A stretch of DNA of 64,000 bases, taken from Linnemannia elongata (Eukaryota > Mortierellomycota > Mortierellomycetes > Mortierellales > Mortierellaceae). Positions 1 to 10,408 of the stretch are shown here, one piece after another. The stretch spans positions 348,272 to 412,271 of the forward strand of contig JAXBDG010000024.1 of the NCBI GenBank assembly GCA_036320915.1, given 5' to 3'. A program made the translations under genes and the position numbers. Positions within the stretch are counted from its first letter, which is position 1; every line of letters begins with the position of its first letter. Under the pieces are notes generated by a model. It did not search any database and had not been told where the DNA came from. It was given only the letters and a program-made list of their open reading frames with translations.

Positions 1-55
1 GATTGGCACCGAAGCACCTCCAAAGCAACCCCAAAGCCACAGAGAAAGATACAAG

Positions 56-934
56 ATGGAAACCCTGAAGCGAAAGGTGATTGACGCCGACACCATTGAG
101 TCTACCCCTGACAGCAGCGCGCCTTCTAAAGTCCCGAAGATTCACGATGTGTAAGAATATTGTTCACTTTGTTTATTCCCAAATCCGCAAATTCTTGTGC
201 TCTCTTTTTTTTTTCCTTGAGTTTTCTTTCATTGCTGTCTGGTGTTCGAACAAAAAGAAGAAAAAGTCAAGTTGACTTCACGTTCTTTTCTTTTGTTTTC
301 CTTTTTTTCTTTTCTTTTTCTTTCGTCTTCTTCTTCTAATAGCGGGGCGGAGTTCAAGGAGCTGAGAAGACTGATGGAACTTGCGCCGGACCAGATTGGG
401 TCGACGGCGGCGGAGTTCCACGGGCACTTTGACAAGATTGCGACGTATCTGATGAACTCGGTGGCGCTGGTGATCAACGACAAGCACTACTACAGGTTGG
501 TGGAGATCGAGTTCTACCTCAATGGCGGGAAGCACCCGGACGTGTTCACTCACAGCGACAAGGACCAGAAAACTTGCGGCGAGTGGTACTTTCATAAGAT
601 GAACGGGTCTTACAAAGGCGGGTCATACAAGGGGCTAGACATCACCTTTGGGAGGCATGACACATGCTTCGGGGGGATCCTGATCCGTGGGATTCAGCTC
701 TCCAATGACCCGACGGCGACAATCATTGAAGGTCCGTGCCTGGTGGTGGACCAGGTCCTCAAGCACGCCAACTCCAAGATGATCATCGACCTGGTGAACA
801 ACGCCAGCTTCTCCAAGTCCATCTTCTCCGAGACTTCTCTCCTTAGGATTGTTCCCACGAAGCAAAAGATCGTCCGCCCGCTTATCAAGAGCCCCAGGTA
901 CAAAATTAATGCAAAAAAACAAAATGAACCAAAC

Positions 935-974
<40 letters not shown>

Positions 975-1365
975 GAACACACACACGAAAACAGCAAACA
1001 AACAAAAACAAAAACAAAAGACAAAAACAAGGAAAACAACATAACACCGAAACACAATCCTCATTAGGGTCGGACTCACACTGAAAAAGACAGACAAGGA
1101 AAGGGTAGACTATCTTTTGAAGGAATACAGGTACTTGAACATCCCTGAACAGCACTCTAAGGGCAAGCCGTACATCATCCTGGCGCTGCACAGGCAGGGC
1201 AAGACGCTCCAGCAGATCTGTGACATCACAAAGACCAAGCAGATCCACGCCTCGAGGTACATTGAGCTTTACGAGAAGAACAAGAACACCCCGGATTTCT
1301 TCATCGGCAAGACCCTCAACACCAACCTCATGTGCGAGATCTATGCAGCCATACGCAAGGGCTAA
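56..1365 (+). CDS. Conserved protein, possible MPG-type glycosylase fold
   Basis: Three exons, 56..150, 343..897 and 1068..1365, join in frame into 315 residues and a TAA stop. The introns are GTAAGA..AATAG and GTACAA..TTAG. The start is the first ATG (METLKRKV); the acceptor at 342 restores the frame into GAEFKELRRL. Visible blocks are RLVEIEFYL, CGEWYFHKMNG, GGILIRGI and EGPCLVVDQVL. Their order recalls 3-methyladenine DNA glycosylase (MPG) proteins, where an ETEAY block holds the catalytic Glu; here the equivalent would be EIEFY. That function is inference from a loose resemblance, so conserved protein of unknown function is the safer label. No signal peptide or membrane segment is visible. 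The C-terminal exon (LQQICDITKTKQIHASRYI) looks helical and basic. The second intron carries a long A tract yet keeps both splice sites. Confidence 0.8.
936..973 (+). repeat. Poly(A) tract inside intron 2 of the first gene
   Basis: A run of about 38 A followed by CAAAA-type repeats to about 1030 fills most of the 170-nt intron (898..1067). It may be an A-rich insertion or expansion, but no element body is recognisable next to it. Confidence 0.8.
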
Positions 1366-1952
1366 CCTCCGGCGTTTGTTGAGAGGGAGGTAGAAAATGA
1401 GATATATATTACAGTATACACTGTATTAGATTGTTGAACAGAGTACTGGAAGTGAATTCAGCGGGCAGCGTTGTTTTGAATAAAGAGCAGTAGGGGAGAT
1501 TCCACAACAGAAGTTATCATATGATATATGATTGAAGATAAAAAAGACAATATGGAACAAAGCCAAGACTATTTCTTCACCTTATAACATCTGTTATGAG
1601 TACAACCAATCTTTTCTATCTCTTCAATGCAGATTAACTGCACCACAATGCTACGACATTTGTGGTTGCTTACCTCTTGAAATTGATATCCAGACCTTTG
1701 ATGCTCAAAACTATTATATATCGGAGGAACAGTGGAAGGCTGCAGATTGTAGCATATTGTGGCAGATCAATTCTTGTTGCCATTGAAAAAGAATATTATT
1801 CTACTACGCACTCAAAGAAAGCAAGAGAGTGGAGAAGTGCATCAGTTTGAAAGATCAGTCTAGTAGCAAAGCGATTGAAGTCTCAAAATTATGGGTCGTG
1901 ATGAGCATCATCGCCTTGTTTGATTGCTGGCCGGCTGCTTTCCTCGGGTGTT
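1366..1952. other. No gene recognised
   Basis: This is the 3' flank of the first gene. It is AT-rich, with short open stretches that show no protein-like composition. Confidence 0.6.
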
Positions 1953-2962
1953 TCATTTTGGCTTGGTTGGTGTATAGAATGTCGGAAGGTGAGTCCGTAG
2001 ACTCAAAACATAAGGGAGGGTACTGGGTGGAAGGGTACTGGGTCTCGTCTGCAACGAGGCATGTATCCATTCTGCTGTGTTGCCCGCCACGGCTTCTCTT
2101 GTAAGTATCGCTGTGGAGTTTCTATCCTGGCTCTGTGCATCTGCGGGTGTATTCACCAAACTACTCGCGGGAAGTTGGACATGGACAAAGGTCCCGAGCC
2201 CTGACTGTAAGGGAGTTTGGACATGAACAGACATACTGAGTGACTCTACCGTAACTTCGGCGCCACGGGGTGTGCTTAGTCTTTGCGAATTAGACACAAG
2301 AACCTGGACTTTTTTGCCATAAACAGGATATGCTCCTAACAACGTGTGACTTGATAATTTGCAAGGCGTCTGGACCAGTGTTGAGAGGGAAAGAGGAAGT
2401 GGCTTGTGCGCACTTACTCTAAACGCCAGTAGGCGCTCCATGCCATCCTCAAGTAGAAAAAAGCTTAACTCAAACTCATTCGACGGGAGACGCAAAAGAG
2501 GCTCCTCCGTTTCACAACATAATATGACGTCTTCAAATGGGCGCATGATGTTCCTTGTCCCATCAAGTCCTAAAAAGGAAAGTCATGTAGAACGCAATTA
2601 GTAAAGCAAATAGTCAGCACTGTCACTTCTAAAAGAAAGTACAATAATGTCCTCTCACCTGCAACATCCTGATACAACTTATAAGTGACCATTAGCACCC
2701 TTCCATTCACCACAGTGCTCTTGTTGAGTTGCATATTTTTTTTCGTTGAAATATCCGTAATAAGATCTGACGATCCGAGACCTTTGTGCTCATCGTTGCT
2801 CAAGGTGAACGCCTCAAATCACTGTCCAGCCTTAATGGTGGCATTCAATCTATAATCGAGTTTACGTCCAGACGCGCTGGCTCGACCAACTGCAGGCTTT
2901 GACCCCACAACAACACGAACTGCAATCTGATCCTTCTTGCAACAGATTAGGTCGCTATCCAT
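1953..2962 (-). pseudogene. Two-exon gene with an in-frame TGA, unrecognised family
   Basis: On the minus strand an ATG at 2962 opens MDSDLICCKKDQIAVRVVV and runs to TGA at 2821..2819. The same frame then continues without interruption as FEAFTLSNDEHKG. Exon 1 ends at 2659 before a GTGAGA donor, the intron is 2658..2570 (89 nt), and exon 2 continues in phase as LDGTRNIMRPFEDVILCC down to a stop at 1953. Coding-like sequence on both sides of the TGA suggests a single nonsense change in an otherwise preserved gene. The C-terminal part (after about 2200) becomes Ser/Thr/Pro-rich. I do not recognise the family; a beta-sandwich adaptor such as an arrestin-like protein is possible but unproven. Confidence 0.5.
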
Positions 2963-3147
2963 CGATCTTCATCCACCTAGTTTAATCATAGATCGCCACA
3001 AATATTGCTAGACACTTGTGTTTGTATAGCTGTACATCCTCAACAAAAATTACATATTCATTGCTCCATTCTTGTTCTTGTCACTACTTCCGTTGTCCCC
3101 TCGTTCCCCACGTCTTTTCTTCACCTGTCCCCTTTTTCTGTTGCATA

Positions 3148-3478
3148 GGGCCCACCTGAGCAGGCAATGGCCCGAAGCTATCATCCGTTGGGTTATGGCT
3201 GAACACCTTTAAGTCAGAACCCGTGCTAGAACGCGACAATTACCGCCTTTCGATTTTTAGTTGAATACGAATAGACCTACGGGTTCAATTTCATACTACA
3301 CGGGGTTATGTAGCAGAGCGGAAAGGCTTTGTGATGTTCCTGATGATGTTAATTTCAAATATTGAAAGGGATAAATCCATTGCAGACGACTTTAATTGAA
3401 CGGTGTATTGTAAGCAGTAGAGTAGCCTTGTTGCTACAATCTGCTGAGATTAAGCCCATTGTTCGTAAGATTTGTTCC
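3148..3478 (+). other. 28S rRNA 3'-end fragment, copy 1
   Basis: The sequence reads as the last ~330 nt of a eukaryotic large-subunit rRNA. Conserved landmarks include TATGGCTGAAC at 3197, AAGTCAGAACCCGTGCTAGA, GGGATAAATCCATTGCAGACG and the terminal TAAGCAGTAGAGTAGCCTTG..TCTGCTGAGATTAAGCCC. It starts abruptly and is followed by a T-rich stretch and a poly(T) run at 3620-3648. It is a truncated dispersed copy, not a functional rDNA unit. Confidence 0.85.
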
Positions 3479-3616
3479 TCTAGGAACACTTTTTTTTTCT
3501 TTCACTCCAGCGCTGTACCTAAGGGCAGTCTAACAAAAGCTGAATACCTAGCGACTTTCTTAACGATGGCCATGGTCAGTTCCCATGGCCCCATGGTGGG
3601 GATAGCTTATGCTACA

Positions 3617-3619
<3 letters not shown>

Positions 3620-3648
<29 letters not shown>
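3620..3648 (+). repeat. Poly(T) run
   Basis: An uninterrupted run of about 29 T sits downstream of the truncated 28S fragment. It could be the poly(A) tail of a minus-strand retroposon ending here, but no body was identified. Confidence 0.7.
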
Positions 3649-3651
<3 letters not shown>

Positions 3652-3985
3652 AGTACATATATCATGAATCGCCAAAATATCGATAATCAATCTTAAATTG
3701 GTTCTACTCGAAAACTACACTGAACTAAGAGAAAAGTGCATCGATCTCTGCACATTATCTCTAATCAAGCATAAGAAAAGAGAAAAACAAAGCTGAAACT
3801 AGACTAAAAAGAAAGGGCTGGAAGGGGCATAGACACGGCTTGTTCTAACTATGGATGGTTGTGCAATAGTTGATAGTGGCCTAGTTGGTGGTAGTGGTGG
3901 TGGGAGAGTCGGTAGCAGTGGTGGAGGAGTCGGTGGCAGTGGCGGTGGTGGAAGATTCTAACGTATCCAAAGTACCCAGCGTGAT

Positions 3986-5469
3986 TTATGCCTTTGCTAG
4001 ATTTTCCATACTCTCCAAAGGATAGTGAGTATGACGCTTACTCTTGATTTGCGTAGAACGCTTCCTGTACCAAAAATATCCAATACCACCAATGATAAGC
4101 ACCAACACTGCACAGACGACTCCAATAATGATACCCGACTTGGAAGTGCTCCCTGATCCGGCTACCGGTCCACTGGGAGTAAGGTTTTCTAATGCCGAGG
4201 CGGGGATAGTGATCATCTTCGTATTGAACCACTTTCCTGTGTTCGGTCCACTAATCGGAAGACTGTACAAGTTAACAGTTGTAGCCGAGAGCAGAAATGG
4301 CACAGTACCAGGCATGGTAAGTATCGCTCGCTGATCGGAGGTCGCCGTACTTGTGGAAATATTATTAATGTTCTTTCCATCAAAAAGGAATACAGGGCCT
4401 CCCTATGTGAATGAAAAGGAGGCTGTTTCAGTAAATGAGATTACAATCATTCTTAACTTGTTCTTCCATTTTAAGTCGATCATATAGTTGTTCATACTCG
4501 ACAGTTCAATACGATATTCGCTCCAAGTGGCGTCATAGTCATATATGTGGAAAAAACCCCAATCCCACAGATTTTCTCGTAATTTTTCATGTCAAATGTC
4601 GATACCGCAGATGGAGATGATGCCAGTGTATCTCCAGTAATGGGGACAGCACCCAACGTGAAGTTGGACAACGTTTTCGCATAGAAATACAAGGCGTTGT
4701 TGGTGAAAGTTATATCTATCAGGTCACCATACAGGGCTGGGTCCTAATAATGTAAAACCACGACGAAATATAAATCATATGAGTAGTCCAAGATCTTGGA
4801 ACACAGTCTTATGATGCAAAGAACTTTAGATGATCATTGCACAATAAATAAGTGATGAGCACATACATAGAGCCAGGGGGAGGGCTTTTGCTTCATGATC
4901 AAGTCAGATGGATCCATGGATGCAATCCAGAGTTTGGTATCGGATTTCGCTGAATTGGGATTTTTAACATACGGATTTGCAGTTGCGAACATGATACTCT
5001 CGCTGTCTTGGGGCTTGTAAAGCTGTGTGTTTGAATAAAACGAAGCAAACGACGAGTCCCACTCGAATAAGGGGGATCCTGGAGAGACTGTGATATTAGT
5101 CCAACTGCCTCCTTTCCCATCGGCCTCCGGTTGGTATTGGACTCCACGTACGGATTTTTCAAGTTGTTCAAAGCCTTTCGTCATTTTGGACCTTAGGGAT
5201 AGAACCGATAGTGCCTTTGTCGTCGGATTGATGTAGCAGACGCTTGGATCTTCAAGAAGATTAAGACGATCGCGATTGGTGACGCTGACGACCGACCAGG
5301 AGATATCAGATAGATCTGGAGAAGGATTTGGGTTGGACTTGACGAGCACGTAGTAGAAATCTTCATACTCGAAAAAGGATTTTTTTTGGCGCACCCTGAG
5401 GTCAAGGGCGTAGATACTGGTGCCATCAGTGGCGTAACAGCCAGGCTTAAGAGCGACCAAGGAAGCCAT
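3986..5469 (-). CDS. Single-pass membrane protein with large ectodomain
   Basis: Three exons on the minus strand, 5469..4867, 4743..4498 and 4402..3986, join in phase 0 at both junctions (donors GTATGT and GTATGA, acceptors TTAG and ATAG) into 421 residues. Residues 1 to about 370 are rich in short strand-like segments and conserved W/Y/G (FEWDSSFASFYSNTQLY, GGPVFLFDG), as in propeller-type ectodomains. A 22-residue hydrophobic segment (GIIIGVVCAVLVLIIGG) lies at about 373-394, preceded by a Ser/Gly/Pro linker and followed by a basic cytoplasmic tail beginning YRKR. There is no classical N-terminal signal peptide. The topology suggests a fungal cell-surface protein; ligand and role are unknown. 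Confidence 0.8.
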
Positions 5470-5794
5470 AACTCCGGTATAAAAGTGGGGATAACAAGAA
5501 AAGAGAGGAGGAGAAGGAAATGAAAAGGAGGAGTGGAGAGGAACTATGTATAGATGTGGGGAGAAGAAAGGAGGTCAGTCAGGAAAGACTGATGTCTTGC
5601 TTGGCTCTAGGGAGATGAATTGGAGGGGGTGAAGAGAGTGATTGATAAACTTGAGGTGAGGGTCAATGCAGAATGAGAGAATGAGAAGGAAGGAGAGAGG
5701 ATGCGCTTCGGACGTTTTTATATGAAAGGCACATTGTTCTTCTGCAATGCATAGAAGGATGGAAAGTAGAAGAGCCTTCCCATTTGCCCCTCGG
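5470..5794. other. Upstream region of the membrane-protein gene
   Basis: A purine-rich stretch of AGGAGAAGG-type repeats on the plus strand (pyrimidine-rich on the coding strand) lies just upstream of the start at 5469. This is typical of a fungal 5' UTR or promoter. No other gene is visible. Confidence 0.4.
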
Positions 5795-6000
5795 CCGGTG
5801 CTCTTGTTTGTTTGTGTATTGACCATAATTTAACGTGCATTCCTCATTATTAGCAAGCGCTGCGTTCAACATTGGGATAAAAATAAGCACGCCCCTCAAT
5901 GGGGTGCTCTTGCTTGTTGGTGTGACATCAAACAAAATTTAATGTGTATTCCTCGTGAATGTCAAGCGCCGCCTTTACCGGGTTTGCACACAACTAGCAC
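5795..6000. repeat. Degenerate ~105-bp tandem duplication
   Basis: The blocks GGTGCTCTTGTTTGTTTGTGT...TTTAACGTGCATTCCTC and GGTGCTCTTGCTTGTTGGTGT...TTTAATGTGTATTCCTC follow each other about 105 bp apart. Both lead into CAAGCGC(T/C)GC, indicating two diverged tandem copies. Confidence 0.6.
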
Positions 6001-6383
6001 GAAGGACATGGGCACAATTGGGCTGTCCTTCTGTTTGTACAGTCAATATCGATCGTGGTTGCATGAAGAAAATTTCAAGGGAACTGATTAGAACTTCGAG
6101 GGTATGGTAGGACGAAACAAATCATCTGTCTTCCTTTCTTGACGCGTGTTTTTGTTCTACATGTATGAACGCTCGACCATGTTGGCACAAAGAAAATTTC
6201 AAGGGAACTGTAGAAATTTCAAGGGTATGGTTTGACAAAATATGGTCGAACATCTTGCACACAGTTTGTTTTGCCTTTTGCTTTACCTTTTGCTTCGTCT
6301 TTCGCGTCACTTTGTTATGTATGGTATGCATGTGACAGTGTAAAATCATATGTGGACAATTGGTTATGGCTACCATACGTTCA
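6001..6383. other. No gene; short direct repeat
   Basis: GAAAATTTCAAGGGAACTG occurs near 6068 and 6191, each followed by a diverged TTCGAGGGTATGGT/TTTCAAGGGTATGGT block. No coding sequence was recognised. Confidence 0.5.
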
Positions 6384-7517
6384 AAGCGACGTTGCTTTTT
6401 GATCTTCGATGTCGGCTCTTACTATCATACTGAGGCAGAATTCAGTAAACGTTGGATTGTTCACCCACTAAAAGGAAACGTGAGCTGGTTTAGACCATCG
6501 TGAGACAGGTTAGTTTCACCCTACTGATAAAATGCTGTTTGTTGCAATAGTAATTGTACTTAGTACGAGAGGAGCCGTTCATTCGGATAATTGGTATTTG
6601 GGCCTGCCTGAGCAGGCAATGGCCCGAAACTATCATCCGTTGGGTTATGGCTGAACGCCTTTAAGTCAGAACCCGTGCTAGAACGCGAGGATTACCGCCT
6701 TTCGATTTTTAGTTGAATACAAATAGACCTTCGGGTTCAATTTCATACTACGCGGGGTTATGTAGCAGAGCGGAAAGGCTTTGTGATGTTCCTGATGATG
6801 TTAATTCCAAATATTGAAAGGGATAAATCCATTGCAGACGACTTCAATTGAACGGTGTATTGTAAGCAGTAGAGTAGCCTTGTTGCTACAATCTGCTGAT
6901 ATTAAGCCTACTGTTTTACAGATATGTTCTTACGAACAACATCTCCTCTTTCTTTCATTCTCTTTTTTCTTCTTCTTCAGTGCCGCTTCTTATGGGTAAT
7001 TTAAAATAAAACTTCGTTGTCGAGGTAAGCAAAGAAGAAGTCTTGCAGCCCCCATGCATGAAAGCCATGCCAGAAAGAGACTCTACCATCGCCTCGCCTC
7101 GCATCTCTTTCTCTAACAAGATTTTTTTTTGTGTGCGCACCACACCATGCCTACCCATGCCCATGCCTGAGGATGGTGGAGGATAGAGAAAGTTTTTTTT
7201 TTTTTTGCTTTTGCTTTTGTTTCTGTTTTGATGTGTGTGTGTGTGTTTATGTATGTGCAATGATAGTACGAACAAGAACGATATTCCCATTTTCCGGCCA
7301 ACTGGTATAAACTGCTTGCCAAAACTCTTAACTTTAAGCTACAGTCATATCGGTGCAGGTAGGTCCTGCCCGTATGAGTCCACCACATTTCCTCAACATG
7401 CCTTCGGAGTGAGGCCAACGAATGCCTTTTCGATTGTGGGTAGATGAGAAAGAGCTGCATGGCTACCGGATCGATTTGCTTCTTTAAGGTTAGGGCCTTG
7501 ACTCAGTATGGAACAGC

Positions 7518-7551
<34 letters not shown>
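6384..7551 (+). mobile_element. 28S-headed, A-tailed retroposon-like unit, copy 2
   Basis: The 5' part (about 6384-6935) is the 3' ~550 nt of 28S rRNA. It includes the sarcin-ricin loop sequence AGTACGAGAGGAGCC near 6566 and runs to the mature 3' end. It continues into a T-rich stretch (pre-rRNA spacer-like), a ~530-nt unique body with no long ORF, and a poly(A) tail at 7519-7551. The copy at 18094-19249 is the same from the 28S head through the body to the A tract, which sets both ends. This is the structure of a processed, A-tailed transcript inserted by LINE-type reverse transcription, or of a SINE with a 28S head. No internal Pol III A/B boxes were identified with confidence. Confidence 0.75.
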
Positions 7552-7554
<3 letters not shown>

Positions 7555-7766
7555 CCCATTTCACGCATGATAGTGCACACGGTCAACTGTGTCGACTTGA
7601 TAGACAAGTTGCTTCTCATGAACTGTTTATTTGAACAATCAACGTGCAATTACGCCTTGATTCACATTGATTCATATGGCATTGTGGGTTGATCTTATGG
7701 GGAAGATAACTGACGGTAATGGGGGCCCTGCGAACGTGGCCCCAGAGAAAGTCGCTCCCAATGACT

Positions 7767-8045
7767 TTACGAGCAGCTGTCGCTGATGTGGTTGTTGCTG
7801 TTCCAGGTGCCAATGCAGCAGGCATAGAAGGCGCGGCAGGAATTGTCGCTGCCAAGAAGGCCGTAGCAGCGGCGGTCGGAGCCCATATGACCGCCGTTCA
7901 GGCGGCAGCACTCAGCCGAGGCCTGGCCCCAGAACTGTTCGTTCTTGGGACTGTTGCACCACGAACCTTGCTCAGTCGGAGCGGCACTGGCAATGGCAGA
8001 ACCGAAGGCGATAGCAACGGCGAGGGCGATGATGGACTTGTACAT
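7767..8045 (-). CDS. Small secreted cysteine-rich protein
   Basis: Intronless minus-strand ORF of 92 residues starting at ATG 8045. A signal peptide (MYKSIIALAVAIAFGSAIASA) is followed by a mature domain of about 70 residues with eight cysteines in the pattern C-x(n)-CC-x(n)-C-x(n)-C-x(n)-CC-x(n)-C (WCNSPKNEQ, AECCRLNGGH, RRCYG, NSCRAFYACCIG, DSC at the end). An even number of cysteines suits four disulfides. It is probably exported; it could be effector-like, antimicrobial or wall-associated, and no specific family is claimed. A TATAAAAG box lies about 220 nt upstream, and the 5' UTR contains a GTAAGC that could open a leader intron. The copy at 23050-23328 differs by one signal-peptide residue (A9T). 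Confidence 0.85.
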   Translation of the reverse strand: MYKSIIALAVAIAFGSAIASAAPTEQGSWCNSPKNEQFWGQASAECCRLNGGHMGSDRRCYGLLGSDNSCRAFYACCIGTWNSNNHISDSCS

Positions 8046-8265
8046 GGTAGTAGTCAGTGGTTTACTAATGGGTCGAAAAAAGGAACAAGTTCTTTTAGTC
8101 GCAAAACGGATTCAGTCTTGTGAATGTAGGTGTAGACAAGAGGGATTAAGTAAATTGCTTACAAGGCTTGGATCTAGGAGGAGTTAGGTTGGTCTTGAGA
8201 GTGTTGGTTGAGAAAGTGTTCTTGAGAGTGTTTGATGATGAACAATCAACGCCGTTGTGAAAGAC

Positions 8266-8273
8266 CTTTTATA
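8266..8273 (-). promoter_or_regulatory. TATA box of secreted cysteine-rich gene
   Basis: TATAAAAG on the minus strand, within CATCTATAAAAGGTC, about 220 nt upstream of the start codon. It is conserved at 23549-23556 upstream of the twin gene. Confidence 0.55.
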
Positions 8274-8555
8274 GATGAGCCTGAGTTGGCGATGCTGGGT
8301 TGCGATGTATACGAACTATCTACGAAGCTCTGTGGAGAGTATTGAAAGGTTATTAAGTGAAGCCCCCTCTCTGTGAACGAGTGGCAGGGAAAAACATCTT
8401 TTCTCTTCCTCCGCGTAAAACTTAAACACGACTGATCTTTGGCTGTAGTCAGAGACAGAGAGCGTCACTTACTGCCTTGACTAGAATGCCTACCAAGGCC
8501 ACCGTAGGCAAGTTAATAGAAATTTCTATAAGGACAACATCTGGTGTAGCTCACT

Positions 8556-8952
8556 TTTACGGGCTGCGCAACAGAGAAAACCAAGTATGGTTGTAAATGA
8601 AATGCAGTAAAGTCTCGATGGTCTTTTTCTAAGCCGATGAAAAATAATATAGAGACTGCGCCCAGAGTAAGGAGAGGGCAGTCACACAATGGGCAATGTC
8701 CTTGGGGCTGTGCTGCGAAATTATTATTTTTTTTTTGCACGGTCCTGCCAGATCATTTTGTCGCTGGCTTTTATTTTCTATCCCGCCTGCTGTAGCACGA
8801 TGCACCAATATTTATAAACCACCTAAAGGGGAGAGTGGAGGCGCAAATGTCTTGGTTTCCAAGCCCTTTCTCTCACACCCGTGTTAGTGAAGAAAGAGGA
8901 CCTCGGTAACTCGAATAGGTCTCTTAACTGGCCACCGCCACGTTCTAGGATG
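8556..8952. other. No gene recognised
   Basis: Unique sequence upstream of the secreted gene. No credible coding or repeat signal was seen. Confidence 0.5.
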
Positions 8953-9037
8953 GCAATTGTAAGCAGTAGAGTAGTCTTCTTACTACGATCTGCTGAGGTC
9001 AAGCCCATTGCTCTATAGTTTTGTTCGAAAGAACAAC
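8953..9037 (+). other. 28S rRNA 3'-terminal fragment, copy 3 (short)
   Basis: ATTGTAAGCAGTAGAGTAGTCTTCTTACTACGATCTGCTGAGGTCAAGCCC is written here only as landmarks: TAAGCAGTAGAGTAG near 8959 and GATCTGCTGAGG near 8990. It keeps only the last ~85 nt of the rRNA and then the same AGAACAACATCTC spacer start seen in the longer copies. Confidence 0.7.
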
Positions 9038-10408
9038 ATCTCTCTCATTTTTCTTTTTTTTCTTTTTTTCTTCTCCGGATGCAATTTAAGGGCCTTTTAT
9101 CAAGAGAGATCGCGGTCAAGATGTTTCGATAGAATAGACAGGCAGTGCAAGTCAGTGCCGTGGGGGTTCTTGCCTGTACTCAAGAGAACGAGTCCCCTCA
9201 CTCTCTCTCTCTTTCAAACCTCCCCCCCCCCCCCCCCCCCCCTCTCAACAGTTGGCCACCCATCACCGCCTGATGACACCCTATGACCCTCGAGGCAATT
9301 GACTAGCTAAAAGCCGGGTTAATAAAGCGGTCAAAGGAATTCTTTGAAAGGTGATCAAAGGTAAGACACACGAATGGGATCGTCATATATACCAATGACT
9401 CTATTTGCCCTGAATGCAAATGTTACAAGCCTGCATGGTTCTTTTCCGTTTTCTCTGTTCTTCGCACGGCTAATGGCTACTAAAGTTTCACTGACGACAC
9501 CACCTCAGTCATGTTGCCACGTTCTGCCCCAAAACCAGTTCCTGGCCCCGGTTCCCAGTTTATCGTAATGTTTCCGCCTAAGTGTACGTTTTTTTTTGTA
9601 TCGTCAAATTTTAATCCGAAACTGCTCCAAATAAATTGGATACACCACTATGGAAGTCTAAGTACAGCTCTATAATGCTTATTCCTCCCGCTTGGCAAGC
9701 AAGTCAGCTTGGGTGGTAGGTGTGCCAACCTTCGTGGCACGGGGTTTCCGGTGACAGTCTATGCTGCCTTAAACTACCGGTCTCAACTCACTTAGACAAT
9801 TATTAACCAAGGGAATACAACCCGTCATCCACGAGATGCTCCGTGCGGCCACAGTGCATCCGCAACCCTCCGAGTGACCACTGCTGCCCTTCTAGGGCAG
9901 GTTCAGATAATCTAGGTATTGACCACACAAATCTCATCTGATTCTACAACTCCTCCGACTCCACTGATTCCACCGACCGCGGCGTTACCATGTAGCGTCA
10001 ATTCAGCCTCCCGTGCATCCATATCGGCGACTCAATTCTGCCTGGTTCGGTACCGGCAACTCATAGTGCTACATTCACTTGGCCCTAGCCAAAGATCCCA
10101 AGCCCTATCCAAGACCCAAGCCCTGCCTTATGATCCAAGCCCAGTTCCAGTTCTAAGCCCTGTTCTCTGTTCCTTAACGCCGCCTCTGCTCTTTCTGTTC
10201 ATCTGATCACTAACATAAATAGACCCCTTGTCCCCCTGTCTTGTTCCCCAGTCTGCAATCACATTTCACTTCTTCCCTTCTGTCTTCTGCTTCCTCTGTT
10301 CCCTGCACACTCACTTCTCTGCTTGTTTCTTCTTCACTACCATTTTCCATAATAAAACATATCAAAAAGCATACACACCTTTCCGAGCTCTATCAAATCG
10401 CTACACAG
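9038..10408. other. No gene; poly(C) tract
   Basis: It contains a run of about 20 C at 9223-9242. From about 10080 to 10160 there are imprecise CCCAAGCCCT-type repeats. From 10220 to 10400 the sequence is pyrimidine-rich, like the 5' leader of the broken gene that follows. Confidence 0.5.

Larger units (their letters stand above)
7552..8555. repeat. ~1-kb duplicated segment, copy 1 of 2
   Basis: This segment is nearly identical to 22835-23836 and includes the whole secreted-protein gene, its 5' region and its 3' flank. In both copies it abuts a poly(A) tract on its left. The two tracts end different upstream sequences (the 28S-headed unit here, a TACTG-rich sequence at 22.8 kb). Confidence 0.85.

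Noticed and set aside
242..1084. Single long 280-codon reading frame covering the first gene
   Set aside because: It reads through both introns. The spliced model removes the T-rich and A-rich translations and joins conserved-looking exons in phase.
3148..3478. Functional rDNA unit
   Set aside because: Only the 28S 3' end is present, with no 18S, 5.8S or upstream LSU; diverged and truncated copies lie among transposons.
7552..8045. Secreted gene as a processed retrocopy with the adjacent poly(A) as its tail
   Set aside because: The A tract is on the plus strand while the gene is on the minus strand, so it cannot be that gene's tail. The promoter region is duplicated too.
7719..8123. Plus-strand 134-codon Ala/Val-rich frame opposite the secreted gene
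   Set aside because: Shadow of the minus-strand cysteine-rich gene; it has no signal or family features of its own.
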